Shown here piece after piece: positions 1 through 5,443 of a stretch of 9,922 nt of DNA (positions within the stretch are counted from its first letter, which is position 1; every line of letters begins with the position of its first letter). The notes beneath the pieces were generated by a model. The model was not told where the DNA came from. It searched no databases and saw only the letters and a list, made by a program, of their open reading frames with translations. The stretch covers positions 1-9,922 of the forward strand of contig CABUSE010000043.1 in the NCBI GenBank assembly GCA_902494135.1. Direction: 5' to 3'. The DNA comes from an uncultured Collinsella sp. Its GTDB lineage: Bacteria > Actinomycetota > Coriobacteriia > Coriobacteriales > Coriobacteriaceae. A program made the translations under genes and the position numbers.

Positions 1-270
1 CAGGTGCTCAAGGAAGATCGCGACATCGCGCTGGTCTCGAGCGACTATCGTTTGATGAACTTCAACACGTCGCTGCTCAAGACCAAGACGACCACCAACA
101 CGCAGGGCGTCCAGGCCTTCACGGCCAAGAAGGGCCGCTCGGTCACCACCGTCGGCACAACCGAAGAGATCCTTGGCGCCGGCGTCTCGGCCGAGAAGTT
201 CACCGCGCAGAGCCTCCCCTCAGCCGGTGCCCTCATGAAAGAAAACGACATGCCGAGTTTGTTTGATTAG
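1..270 (+). CDS. DNA gyrase / topoisomerase IV subunit A family, C-terminal end (partial)
   Basis: The frame is open from base 1 and ends at TAG 268-270, giving the last 89 residues of a protein whose start lies outside the window. It opens with a segment like DIALVSSDYRLMNFNTSLL, followed by KTKTTTNTQGVQAFTAKKG and a tail ending LPSAGALMKENDMPSLFD. This resembles the last blade and tail of the beta-pinwheel domain in the topoisomerase A-subunit-like proteins of Firmicutes and Coriobacteria, where 'TALL-PKTTR-TQGV' and 'LPAAG-LLKEED' are typical. That domain wraps DNA during type IIA topoisomerase strand passage. The catalytic tyrosine and winged-helix domains are not visible, so GyrA, ParC or a third A-subunit paralogue cannot be told apart. 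A hairpin follows 34 bases after the stop. Identification rests on recognised C-terminal style only. Confidence 0.65.
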   Translation, partial: QVLKEDRDIALVSSDYRLMNFNTSLLKTKTTTNTQGVQAFTAKKGRSVTTVGTTEEILGAGVSAEKFTAQSLPSAGALMKENDMPSLFD

Positions 271-303
271 GACGACGGCAGAACCGCCATAGTTTTACAA
301 AGC

Positions 304-346
304 AGCGGGGCCCGGAGCGCAGCAATATCGCGCCCCGGGCCCCGCT
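304..346 (+). terminator. Strong GC hairpin after the topoisomerase gene
   Basis: AGCGGGGCCCGG (304-315) pairs perfectly with CCGGGCCCCGCT (335-346). Four more pairs (317-320 with 330-333) extend the stem beyond one A/C mismatch and leave a 9-base loop. It starts 34 bases after the stop codon at 270, where a terminator is expected. No T-tract follows (the next bases are CGTTGCGG), so it is not a standard intrinsic terminator. It could stabilise the 3' end or work with a factor. The rest of 271-409 shows nothing recognisable. Confidence 0.5.
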
Positions 347-409
347 CGTTGCGGAGGTCATCCTCGGAAATGTCGACGATACGGGGGCTTCCCGCACCGT
401 CCTAAGCCG

Positions 410-466
410 TTAGCAAAACTCGCAAAAGTTAGCAAAAGTTGCAAAAATTAGCAAAACTTGCAAAGG
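410..466 (+). repeat. Three in-phase 19-bp tandem repeats upstream of the ATPase pseudogene
   Basis: Three consecutive 19-base units run without a gap: TTAGCAAAACTCGCAAAAG (410-428), TTAGCAAAAGTTGCAAAAA (429-447) and TTAGCAAAACTTGCAAAGG (448-466). Each unit contains two GCAAA(A) cores 9-10 bases apart, so six A-rich cores recur at about one helical turn. The array ends inside the Shine-Dalgarno AAGGAG (463-468), five bases before ATG 474. Phased A-tracts suggest DNA bending or cooperative protein binding. The position directly in front of the start codon also allows an effect on translation, since the repeats would lie in the leader. The function is inferred; the repeat itself is plain in the sequence. 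Confidence 0.85.
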
Positions 467-473
467 AGCTACC

Positions 474-941
474 ATGCAGTGCAGCAAATGGCTCCGCCAT
501 GCCAGGCATGCTCGAAGATATTATCGAGCGAACCAAAGAAGCGGCAGATAGCTACCTTTCACAGTCTCACGCGCGCATGAACGGCGTTCAAATTGGTCCA
601 GTGGACATCGATTGGACATATGTTCAAGAAGCCCAGGGCAACTGGCGCACGTGCATGAATGGCATCTTCAGGCAACTCGAGAAGCATGGCATCGGGCTTC
701 TCTCGAAACGACCTATCGGGAGCTTTCCGATAAAGACATTGAGTTTTTGCTCGCGATGCTGCCCGATTCTGGCCCCAGCAGGGTCTCGGAGATAGCCAAA
801 CGCATGGGCGTCGCCAGCAACTACACAAGCCAATACAAACGCCGCCTCCTGGAGGACGGCGTCATTGGAGAGCGCGGGCGTGGTCTCGTTGGCTTTGACA
901 TTCCCGCGTTCAGGGAATTCTTGAACGAGAAGGCGTTTTAG
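474..941 (+). pseudogene. Decayed AAA-type ATPase gene (P-loop and central region deleted)
   Basis: An ATG at 474 has a good Shine-Dalgarno, but its own frame stops after 25 codons. From about 478 the next frame reads an ATPase-like segment: SAMPGMLEDIIERTKEAADS, then VDIDWTYVQ, GNWRT and IFRQLEKHGIGLL. Around 697-706 the similarity jumps back to the ATG's frame and continues to TAG 939-941 with LSDKDIEFLLAMLPDSGPS, AKRMGV and GFDIPAFREFL. That last part resembles the C-terminal winged helix of the 'ATP-binding protein' AAA family common in actinobacteria. Proteins of that family run about 350-400 residues. Here the N-terminal Walker A region and the central ATPase segment with Walker B are missing. 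The simplest reading is two deletions, each shifting frame, which leave the original start and end. No active product is expected. Confidence 0.75.
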
Positions 942-968
942 CACGTCGGAATTGTCCGCGGAAGCATC

Positions 969-1039
969 AACGCATGGCAATCAGCATTCCTCTTGGTAAG
1001 GACAGCAAGCATTTCCACCAACACCGATTGGCATGCGTT
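969..1039. repeat. 14-bp inverted repeat between convergent genes
   Basis: AACGCATGGCAATC (969-982) and GATTGGCATGCGTT (1026-1039) are inverted copies with one mismatch, separated by 43 bases. The element fills the gap between the pseudogene stop (941) and the flavoprotein stop (1050), which converge on it. No T-tract lies next to either arm, so a standard terminator is unlikely. It could be a cruciform or stem that blocks read-through, or a small palindromic repeat element. Confidence 0.6.
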
Positions 1040-1049
1040 CTCCTTGTCC

Positions 1050-1580
1050 TTAGGCGAGCTTGCGAGCGAGCTCTCGCACCTCTTCCAACTTGGGCGACGA
1101 TGCCATGCTGTCGCGCTCGGTCATACCGCTGATGGTGACAATGCCCTGATCATCCCACTTGCAGTACGCGCAGGTTGACTTGTACATAGCGATCGCCGCA
1201 TCATAGACGCCCTCGCTGTGGCTATCGAGCAAAAGGGCCGTCTTGGTGAACGGGAAGCCCGTAGCACCAAAGGCGTACAGGCGGTCGATAGCGGCCTTCT
1301 CCTGCGCGGTGATATCAAACCAGTAGATAGGCGAAGCGAAGACAACCATGTCGGCGTCTTTCAGCGACTCGATCACGTCGGCCATGTCGTCCTTCTGCAC
1401 GCAGGTGCCCTCATGGGTAAAGCAGTACTGGCATCCCAAGCAGCCGGCGATCTTTTTGCCTGCAACGCGGATGACCTCGACCGTATGGCCGACCTCGCGC
1501 GCGGTCTCGGCAAACGCCTCGACCATAGTGTCGGTATTGGCGCCCTTACGCGGGCTGCCGCTCAATACAACGATATTCAT
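1050..1580 (-). CDS. FMN flavoprotein with Isf-like cysteine motif (NAD(P)H-dependent oxidoreductase family)
   Basis: A 176-residue flavodoxin-fold protein. The FMN phosphate loop is SGSPRKGANT (residues 7-16). A cysteine cluster C47-x2-C50-x2-C53-x6-C60, followed by KDDM, matches the compact [4Fe-4S] motif of archaeal iron-sulfur flavoproteins. SPIYWFDIT (83-91) is the second flavin loop of the NADPH-dependent FMN reductase family. A further C137-x2-C140 pair occurs near the C-terminus. The protein should be a cytosolic homodimer that transfers electrons from NAD(P)H or ferredoxin to a small acceptor; the substrate cannot be read. ATG 1580 is preceded by AAGGGAG (1587-1593) six bases upstream. 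It lies 147 bases downstream of the hydrolase on the same strand, with its own promoter candidate in between. Fold and FMN binding are near certain; a bound Fe-S cluster is inferred. Confidence 0.88.
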   Translation of the reverse strand: MNIVVLSGSPRKGANTDTMVEAFAETAREVGHTVEVIRVAGKKIAGCLGCQYCFTHEGTCVQKDDMADVIESLKDADMVVFASPIYWFDITAQEKAAIDRLYAFGATGFPFTKTALLLDSHSEGVYDAAIAMYKSTCAYCKWDDQGIVTISGMTERDSMASSPKLEEVRELARKLA

Positions 1581-1597
1581 AGGAATCTCCCTTCTTC

Positions 1598-1617
1598 ATG
1601 CCGCAGGCGCGCGGCAT
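1598..1617 (-). other. Stem-loop at the 5' end of the flavoprotein leader
   Basis: On the plus strand ATGCCGC (1598-1604), loop AGGCGC, then GCGGCAT (1611-1617) form a perfect 7-bp stem followed by ATTTTTTG. Read as plus strand this looks like an intrinsic terminator, but the only plus-strand gene upstream is the pseudogene, more than 600 bases away. Read as minus strand it sits just downstream of a promoter candidate and 4 bases upstream of the Shine-Dalgarno of the flavoprotein gene. It is then more likely a 5'-terminal mRNA hairpin. It may also stop antisense transcription. Confidence 0.5.
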
Positions 1618-1624
1618 ATTTTTT

Positions 1625-1654
1625 GTTTTAACCCAAACGTATGGAGTTATTCAA
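1625..1654 (-). promoter_or_regulatory. Candidate promoter of the flavoprotein gene
   Basis: On the minus strand TTGAAT (1654-1649) resembles a -35 box. TAAAAC (1630-1625) resembles a -10 box after an 18-base spacer. Each matches the sigma-A consensus at four of six bases. The predicted start of transcription is near 1618, at the edge of the stem-loop. The rest of 1655-1727, behind the hydrolase gene, shows no clear terminator, so read-through from the upstream operon is possible. Confidence 0.35.
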
Positions 1655-1727
1655 TCGCCTCGTTTCAGCTACTCCCACTCTTTAGAAGAATCGTTGCTGG
1701 AGGCTTGGCATTGAATCGAGGCACGCC

Positions 1728-2699
1728 TTATTTCAGATATTCCTCAAAGAATGCCTTCAGCTTTCCAAACGGAATGATGTCCATCTGATCGTAAAGGTCG
1801 GTATGGCTGGCGCCGGGGATAATGAGCAATTCCTTGTTGTCCCCCGCCAGCTTGCCGTACGCGGTTTCGCTGAAATAGCGGGAGTGCGCCTTCTCGCCAT
1901 GCGCCAGCAGTACCGCAGAGCGAATTTCGCTGCTGTATTGCAAAATCGGCATATTCAGGAACGACAGCGAGGACGTAACGTTCCAGCAACCGTTTGAGTT
2001 CAGGCTGCGGGAATGGTAGCCTCGCGGAGTTTTGTAGTAGGCGTAATAGTCCGCTACAAACTGCGGCGCATCCTCCAGTAGCGGATCGACCACGCCGCCC
2101 GCCAGCGCATAGCTGCCGTTTTTATAGTCCTCGGTGCGCTGCGCGTTCAGCGCTTTCCGCTTTTCAAAGCACGCCTGCTCGGAATCCTCGGCGTCAAAAT
2201 AGCCGTTGGCGGTCACGCGGGTCATATCGTACATGGTCATAGCCGCGGTAGCCTTGATACGGGTGTCGATGGCCGCCGCATTGACTGCCATGCCGCCCCA
2301 ACCGCAGATGCCGATGATGCCGATACGCTCCGGGTCAACGCTTTCCTGCACAGAGAGGAAATCCACCGCTGCGCAGAAGTCCTCGGTGTTGATGTCCGGC
2401 GATGCTACATAGCGGGGCGTGCCGCCGCTCTCGCCGGTATAGGACGGGTCAAAGGCAATTGCGAAAAAGCCCAGCTCTGCCATTTTCTGCGCGTACAGAC
2501 CGGAGGACTGCTCCTTCACCGCGCCAAACGGACCGCTGACGGCGATGGCGGGCAGCTTGCCTTCCGCGTTCTTCGGCACGTACACATCAGCCGCCAGCGT
2601 GATGCCGTATCGGTTGTGGAAGGTCGCCTTGCTGTGCTCAACCTTGTCGCTTTTGGGGAATACCTTGTCCCATTCCTGCGTCAGTTTCAACTGCTCCAT
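1728..2699 (-). CDS. Alpha/beta hydrolase, dienelactone-hydrolase-like
   Basis: A 323-residue cytosolic alpha/beta hydrolase without a signal peptide. The nucleophile elbow is GICGWGG, which puts Cys132 where many hydrolases have Ser; dienelactone hydrolases also use Cys. HGEKAHS near residues 267-273 supplies a possible acid (Glu269), and GASHTDLYD supplies the catalytic His299. The length fits the YcjY/DLH-like group of about 300-330 residues. Its start ATG 2699 lies two bases beyond the stop of the upstream decarboxylase-cupin gene. The Shine-Dalgarno AGGAGG (2707-2712) is inside that gene's last codons, so the two are translationally coupled and should act in one pathway. It probably hydrolyses an ester, lactone or C-C bond in a small molecule. 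The substrate is not known, and family assignment is safer than mechanism. Confidence 0.88.
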   Translation of the reverse strand: MEQLKLTQEWDKVFPKSDKVEHSKATFHNRYGITLAADVYVPKNAEGKLPAIAVSGPFGAVKEQSSGLYAQKMAELGFFAIAFDPSYTGESGGTPRYVASPDINTEDFCAAVDFLSVQESVDPERIGIIGICGWGGMAVNAAAIDTRIKATAAMTMYDMTRVTANGYFDAEDSEQACFEKRKALNAQRTEDYKNGSYALAGGVVDPLLEDAPQFVADYYAYYKTPRGYHSRSLNSNGCWNVTSSLSFLNMPILQYSSEIRSAVLLAHGEKAHSRYFSETAYGKLAGDNKELLIIPGASHTDLYDQMDIIPFGKLKAFFEEYLK

Positions 2700-2701
2700 G
2701 C

Positions 2702-3466
2702 CTAAGCCTCCTTGTCAGTCGCTTTAAGGTATTGCTCGTCATCCACGAGCTCCAACCACTCGTTGGAGGCCTCCTCACCCGGAACCTCCACCGCGAGATG
2801 GGAGAACCAGCTGTCGGGCGCCGCACCGTGCCAGTGCTTTACGCCCGCGGGAATATTTACTACATCGCCGGGGCACAGCTCCTGTGCCGGTTTGCCCCAT
2901 TCCTGGTAAAACCCTCGACCAGCCACGCAGACAAGGATCTGTCCGCCACCGCTTTTGGCGTGATGGGTGTGCCAGTTGTTGCGGCAGCCGGGCTCAAACG
3001 TAACGTTGTAAATGCCGACCTGCTCGGTGGAAAGGGGCGCGAGGTAACTTTGCCCGATAAAGTACTTCGCAAATGCGTCGTTGGGGGCACCGATGGGAAA
3101 GGCCATCTCGTTTTGATGCTCAGCTCTTGCATCAGCGGCATCGTCATCTGCCCAGACCTCCTTCGCCATGCGAAAGGCCGCCCACGCCTTGGGCCATCCC
3201 GCATAAAACGCCGCATGCGTAAGGATTTCCGCTATCTCCGCCCTGGTCACGCCGTTGTTCTTTGCGGACATAAGATGATATTGGAACGAAGAGTCCGTCA
3301 GCCCCTGTGCCATCAAGGCGACCACCGTCACCACACTGCGGTCTCGAAGGGAAAGCCTGTCTTCTCGGCTCCACACCTCGCCGAACAGCACGTCATCATT
3401 GAGCTGTGCGAATTTGGGGGCAAAGTCCCCCAGGGCATCTCTACCTGCCGTCTGTTTGATTGCCAT
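2702..3466 (-). CDS. Carboxymuconolactone decarboxylase-cupin fusion protein
   Basis: A 254-residue two-domain protein. Residues about 1-110 are a carboxymuconolactone decarboxylase/AhpD-like helical domain with RDRSVVTVVALMAQG and THAAFYAGWPKAW (His84). The AhpD CxxC pair is absent, so a peroxidase role is unlikely. Residues about 135-235 are a cupin: WHTHH (166-169), GGGQILVCVAGRGF, then PGDVVNIPAGVKHWHGA (199-215). His166, His168 and His211 are in the usual metal-ligand positions. The native role of such fusions is not established; a decarboxylase or isomerase acting on an oxidised small acid is plausible. ATG 3466 is chosen because AGGAGG (3476-3481) lies nine bases upstream. It heads an operon with the alpha/beta hydrolase and diverges from a MerR regulator whose operator lies in the shared upstream region. 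Confidence 0.9.
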   Translation of the reverse strand: MAIKQTAGRDALGDFAPKFAQLNDDVLFGEVWSREDRLSLRDRSVVTVVALMAQGLTDSSFQYHLMSAKNNGVTRAEIAEILTHAAFYAGWPKAWAAFRMAKEVWADDDAADARAEHQNEMAFPIGAPNDAFAKYFIGQSYLAPLSTEQVGIYNVTFEPGCRNNWHTHHAKSGGGQILVCVAGRGFYQEWGKPAQELCPGDVVNIPAGVKHWHGAAPDSWFSHLAVEVPGEEASNEWLELVDDEQYLKATDKEA

Positions 3467-3528
3467 GATCGATTTCCTCCTGTCGATGGTTTTGAGTGCA
3501 AAACTGCTTCCGCGCAGCTAAGCCGCGC

Positions 3529-3660
3529 CTAGACTCCTAAGCCCATTCGTCGCGCCTGCTCAAGAGCGGGATGCCCGGCGATTTCGCCCACACCGTTCAC
3601 GCCGCCGGCGAAAACCGTTCCGACAAGCGTGCGCCTTTGGCGAAAATCCCTTGCGCTCCC
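3529..3660 (-). pseudogene. C-terminal remnant of a flavodoxin-fold oxidoreductase
   Basis: Read on the minus strand, this intergenic stretch encodes ARDFRQRRTLVGTVFAGGV followed by NGVGEIAGHPALEQARRMG and a TAG at 3529-3531. The pattern G-V-N-x-x-G-E-I-x-G-H-P-A-L-x-x-A is typical of the last 30 residues of FMN-dependent NAD(P)H oxidoreductases. It lines up in layout with the C-terminus of the flavoprotein at 1050-1580. No start codon, FMN loop or N-terminal domain is present, and upstream the frame runs into the MerR promoter. It therefore seems to be the stump of a gene that once preceded the decarboxylase-cupin gene. It now forms most of that operon's long leader. Similarity was judged by eye; confidence is moderate. 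Confidence 0.5.
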
Positions 3661-3668
3661 GATTTGTA

Positions 3669-3697
3669 TTGACGAGAATGAAGGTAATACCTAAACC
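3669..3697 (+). promoter_or_regulatory. Candidate promoter of the merR-family gene
   Basis: TTGACG (3669-3674) is a good -35 box. TAAACC (3692-3697) is a weak -10 after 17 bases, placing the transcript start near 3704, about 39 bases before ATG 3743. It overlaps the MerR dyad used by the opposite strand, which would allow the regulator to repress its own gene. The -10 match is poor, so this is tentative. Confidence 0.3.
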
Positions 3698-3711
3698 TAA
3701 CTTTAGGTCAA
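3681..3711 (-). promoter_or_regulatory. MerR-type promoter/operator for the decarboxylase-cupin operon
   Basis: On the minus strand the -35 box is TTGACC (3711-3706) and the -10 candidate is TACCTT (3686-3681), with a 19-base spacer. The dyad CCTAAA-N6-TTTAGG (3690-3707, extended to ACCTAAA/TTTAGGT at 3689-3708) occupies the spacer. An overlong 19-base spacer with a centred dyad is the hallmark of promoters activated by MerR-family proteins, which untwist the DNA to realign the two boxes; SoxR and AdhR sites have the same design. An alternative -10, TATTAC (3689-3684), would give 16 bases. The divergent MerR gene next door is the obvious activator. The predicted leader is about 208 bases. Confidence 0.75.
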
Positions 3712-3742
3712 GGAATGAATTCTAGATTTATCCGGAGGAACC

Positions 3743-4183
3743 ATGTACACAATCGGACAGGTGGCGGAGATGTTCGGTCTGCCCGTTTCCACGCTGCGTT
3801 ATTACGATAAGCAGGGATTGTTCCCGGGGCTGGAGCGGACGTCCGGCATTCGCCGATTCGGCGATACGGAACTCGAGGCGCTTCGGGTCATCGAATGCCT
3901 GAAGAAGGCTGGGATGGAGATCAAGGACATCCGGCTGTTCATGGAATGGTGTGCGGAGGGCCCATCGACATATCCCAAGCGCAAGGCCATGTTCGAGGAA
4001 CGAAAGGCCCACATGGAGTCGGAGATTGCGAAGATGAACCGCGCGCTGGACATGTTGAAGTTCAAATGCTGGTACTACGAGCAGGCGATCCAAGATGGCA
4101 ACGAGGATAGAGTGAAGGCGCTGATTCCCGACGATTTGCCGGAAGAGATCAAAGATACCTACGATAACGCCCACGCCCAATAG
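3743..4183 (+). CDS. MerR-family transcriptional regulator, AdhR/NmlR-like
   Basis: A 146-residue MerR-family regulator. YTIGQVAEMFGLPVSTLRYY (residues 2-21) is the helix-turn-helix, and GIRRF (35-39) begins the wing. A long coiled-coil dimerisation helix runs from about residue 76 to 118. Cysteines are at 52, 70 and 109. Cys52, in IECLKKAGM, coincides with the conserved cysteine reported for B. subtilis AdhR, an aldehyde-responsive activator. There is no C-terminal metal-binding loop of the MerR/CueR type, so a carbonyl, thiol-reactive or other small organic signal is more likely than a metal. GGAGG (3734-3738) sets ATG 3743. It diverges from the decarboxylase-cupin/hydrolase operon across a matching MerR operator and probably activates that operon. 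The inducer is inferred. Confidence 0.9.
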   Translation: MYTIGQVAEMFGLPVSTLRYYDKQGLFPGLERTSGIRRFGDTELEALRVIECLKKAGMEIKDIRLFMEWCAEGPSTYPKRKAMFEERKAHMESEIAKMNRALDMLKFKCWYYEQAIQDGNEDRVKALIPDDLPEEIKDTYDNAHAQ

Positions 4184-4236
4184 TGCCGCCCGATACTCAA
4201 GGGACTTTGGCAAGGAGTCGTTTTAGGCAGACATGC

Positions 4237-4272
4237 AAAAAGAAAGCCTCCGAACCAGAAGGTTCGGAGGCT
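4237..4272 (-). terminator. Intrinsic terminator, mainly for the LysR gene
   Basis: AGCCTCCGAACC (4245-4256) and GGTTCGGAGGCT (4261-4272) form a perfect 12-bp stem with a four-base loop. On the minus strand it is followed by TTTCTTTTT (4245-4237), giving a standard terminator about 140 bases behind the LysR stop. Transcripts of the MerR gene from the other side reach the same hairpin but meet only GTTATTCCC, so it is a weaker stop for them. The remaining 4273-4414 holds no gene I can support. Confidence 0.85.
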
Positions 4273-4414
4273 GTTATTCCCGTTATTTCGCTGATGGCTT
4301 TGCTCTATGGCGACGCCGAAACAGCATCAGGCGGTACTCGACGGTATCAAAACGCGAGTTCAGAAGCCAGTTCCCGTTATTCCCATAGGCATAAGCGCAT
4401 CTGTTCGCGATTGC

Positions 4415-5314
4415 CTATCGATGCTCCGCCTCGAGCACGGCAGACACCGCATCGAGGAACTCCCGCACATGGTCTGCGGGCTGCAGCGAATGAAGCAGCC
4501 CGTAAGACACGAGACAGTCCCAATCGGTAGGGACGGTTTTGAGCATGGGGTGGACGTTGGCCCATAACGGCAGCGTCGCAAGCGCGAGGTCCTCGTTCGC
4601 GCCGCGATTGAACACCTCCGCCCGATATTGCGGGAAGTCTACGAGCGCGATTTGAGGATGATGCAAGAGTATCTCGTCGCGCACGCGATCGATTTCGGCG
4701 TTCCAGCCCCGGCGTATAAGCATAAGACTGTGATTGTGGAGGTCGTCGAATGTGACCATGTCGCGTTTGGCGAGTTCGTTGTCGACGGGAACGGCGCACC
4801 AGAGCGGCTCGCGCGAAAGCTCGAGGCCCAGGCACCCGCGCTCTTTAAGAAAGGCATCGTCGAAAATCCCCGCCACGATATCCATGTCTTGCCCGAGGTT
4901 CGCCAAACCGCGTGCCGCCGAGGGTGTGTTTTCAAACGTGACCACCTGAAGGCTCATGCCAGGGCAACGTTCCTTCACCTTCGGCCACAGCTTCGTGAGC
5001 GGCGTGCTGGGCGTCATGAGCGACACTCCCACGCGGATGATGCGCTTCTCTCCACGCTCGGCGACGCGGGCGCGTGCGATTGATTCTTGAGAGTACTGCA
5101 CGATATGGCGAGCGTCGGCGAGCAGCGACCTGCCTGCTCGCGTAAGCGAAAGCCCCTGATGCGATCGGTGGAACAGCGTAAGGCCTAGCCGCGACTCCAG
5201 CAGGTTCATCTGCTTGATGACGGCCGTGGGCGTGATGAAGGACTCTTGTGCCGCCTTGGAGAAGCTGCCCGCCTCCGCCACGCGGATGAAAGTGTCAAGC
5301 TGTGGGTTGTACAT
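4415..5314 (-). CDS. LysR-type transcriptional regulator
   Basis: A 299-residue LysR-family regulator. The N-terminal winged helix-turn-helix is clear: QLDTFIRVAEAGSFSKAA, then TPTAVIKQMNLLE and LGLTLFHRSHQGLSLTRAG (about residues 5-65). A linker helix follows, then the two-lobe periplasmic-binding-protein-like effector domain from about residue 90 (RIIRVGVSLM) to the end. I chose ATG 5314 because AGGAGG (5319-5324) lies four bases upstream; the GTG at 5329 would put this Shine-Dalgarno inside the coding region. The gene diverges from an aldo/keto reductase 129 bases away, with a LysR-box palindrome between them. It most likely controls that gene and itself. The effector cannot be read from the sequence. 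Confidence 0.9.
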   Translation of the reverse strand: MYNPQLDTFIRVAEAGSFSKAAQESFITPTAVIKQMNLLESRLGLTLFHRSHQGLSLTRAGRSLLADARHIVQYSQESIARARVAERGEKRIIRVGVSLMTPSTPLTKLWPKVKERCPGMSLQVVTFENTPSAARGLANLGQDMDIVAGIFDDAFLKERGCLGLELSREPLWCAVPVDNELAKRDMVTFDDLHNHSLMLIRRGWNAEIDRVRDEILLHHPQIALVDFPQYRAEVFNRGANEDLALATLPLWANVHPMLKTVPTDWDCLVSYGLLHSLQPADHVREFLDAVSAVLEAEHR

Positions 5315-5343
5315 CGATCCTCCTGTCACGCATTATGTGCCGT

Positions 5344-5362
5344 ATATACCCCATGGTTATAT
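5344..5362 (+). promoter_or_regulatory. LysR-type binding site (T-N11-A palindrome)
   Basis: ATATACCCCATGGTTATAT is an imperfect palindrome (ATATA/TATAT arms with CC and GG inside) that includes the LysR motif T-N11-A (T5347 to A5359). A -10-like TAGCAT (5405-5410) lies downstream without a good -35 box, giving a predicted start near 5417. That would put the palindrome centre at about -64, the usual position of the LysR recognition site at activated promoters. A second dyad, ACGTG/CACGT (5374-5378 and 5388-5392), lies between and could be the activation site. The palindrome also sits 30-48 bases before the LysR start, fitting autoregulation. Confidence 0.6.
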
Positions 5363-5443
5363 CCATCATTCCAACGTGAACTTCTCGCACGTCAGCAAAC
5401 GCCGTAGCATTGCATTCGAAAAGTCACCATTAAGGAGGAGACC

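Noticed and set aside
410..466. CRISPR array
   Set aside because: The three repeats are contiguous with no spacers and no cas gene is near.
1655..1727. GCCTCG/CGAGGC pair behind the hydrolase gene as a terminator
   Set aside because: A six-base stem with a loop of 54 bases and no T-run is not a credible intrinsic terminator.
2732..3532. Plus-strand open frame (266 codons) opposite the decarboxylase-cupin gene
   Set aside because: No ribosome binding site or domain is seen, and the minus strand encodes two clear domains over the same span.
4307..4567. Small plus-strand frame of 86 codons between the MerR and LysR genes
   Set aside because: It overlaps the end of the LysR gene by 150 bases, has no good Shine-Dalgarno and no recognisable similarity.
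5312..5329. GTG 5329 as the LysR start
   Set aside because: The AGGAGG at 5319-5324 would lie inside the coding region; ATG 5314 is correctly spaced to it and gives the normal LysR N-terminus.
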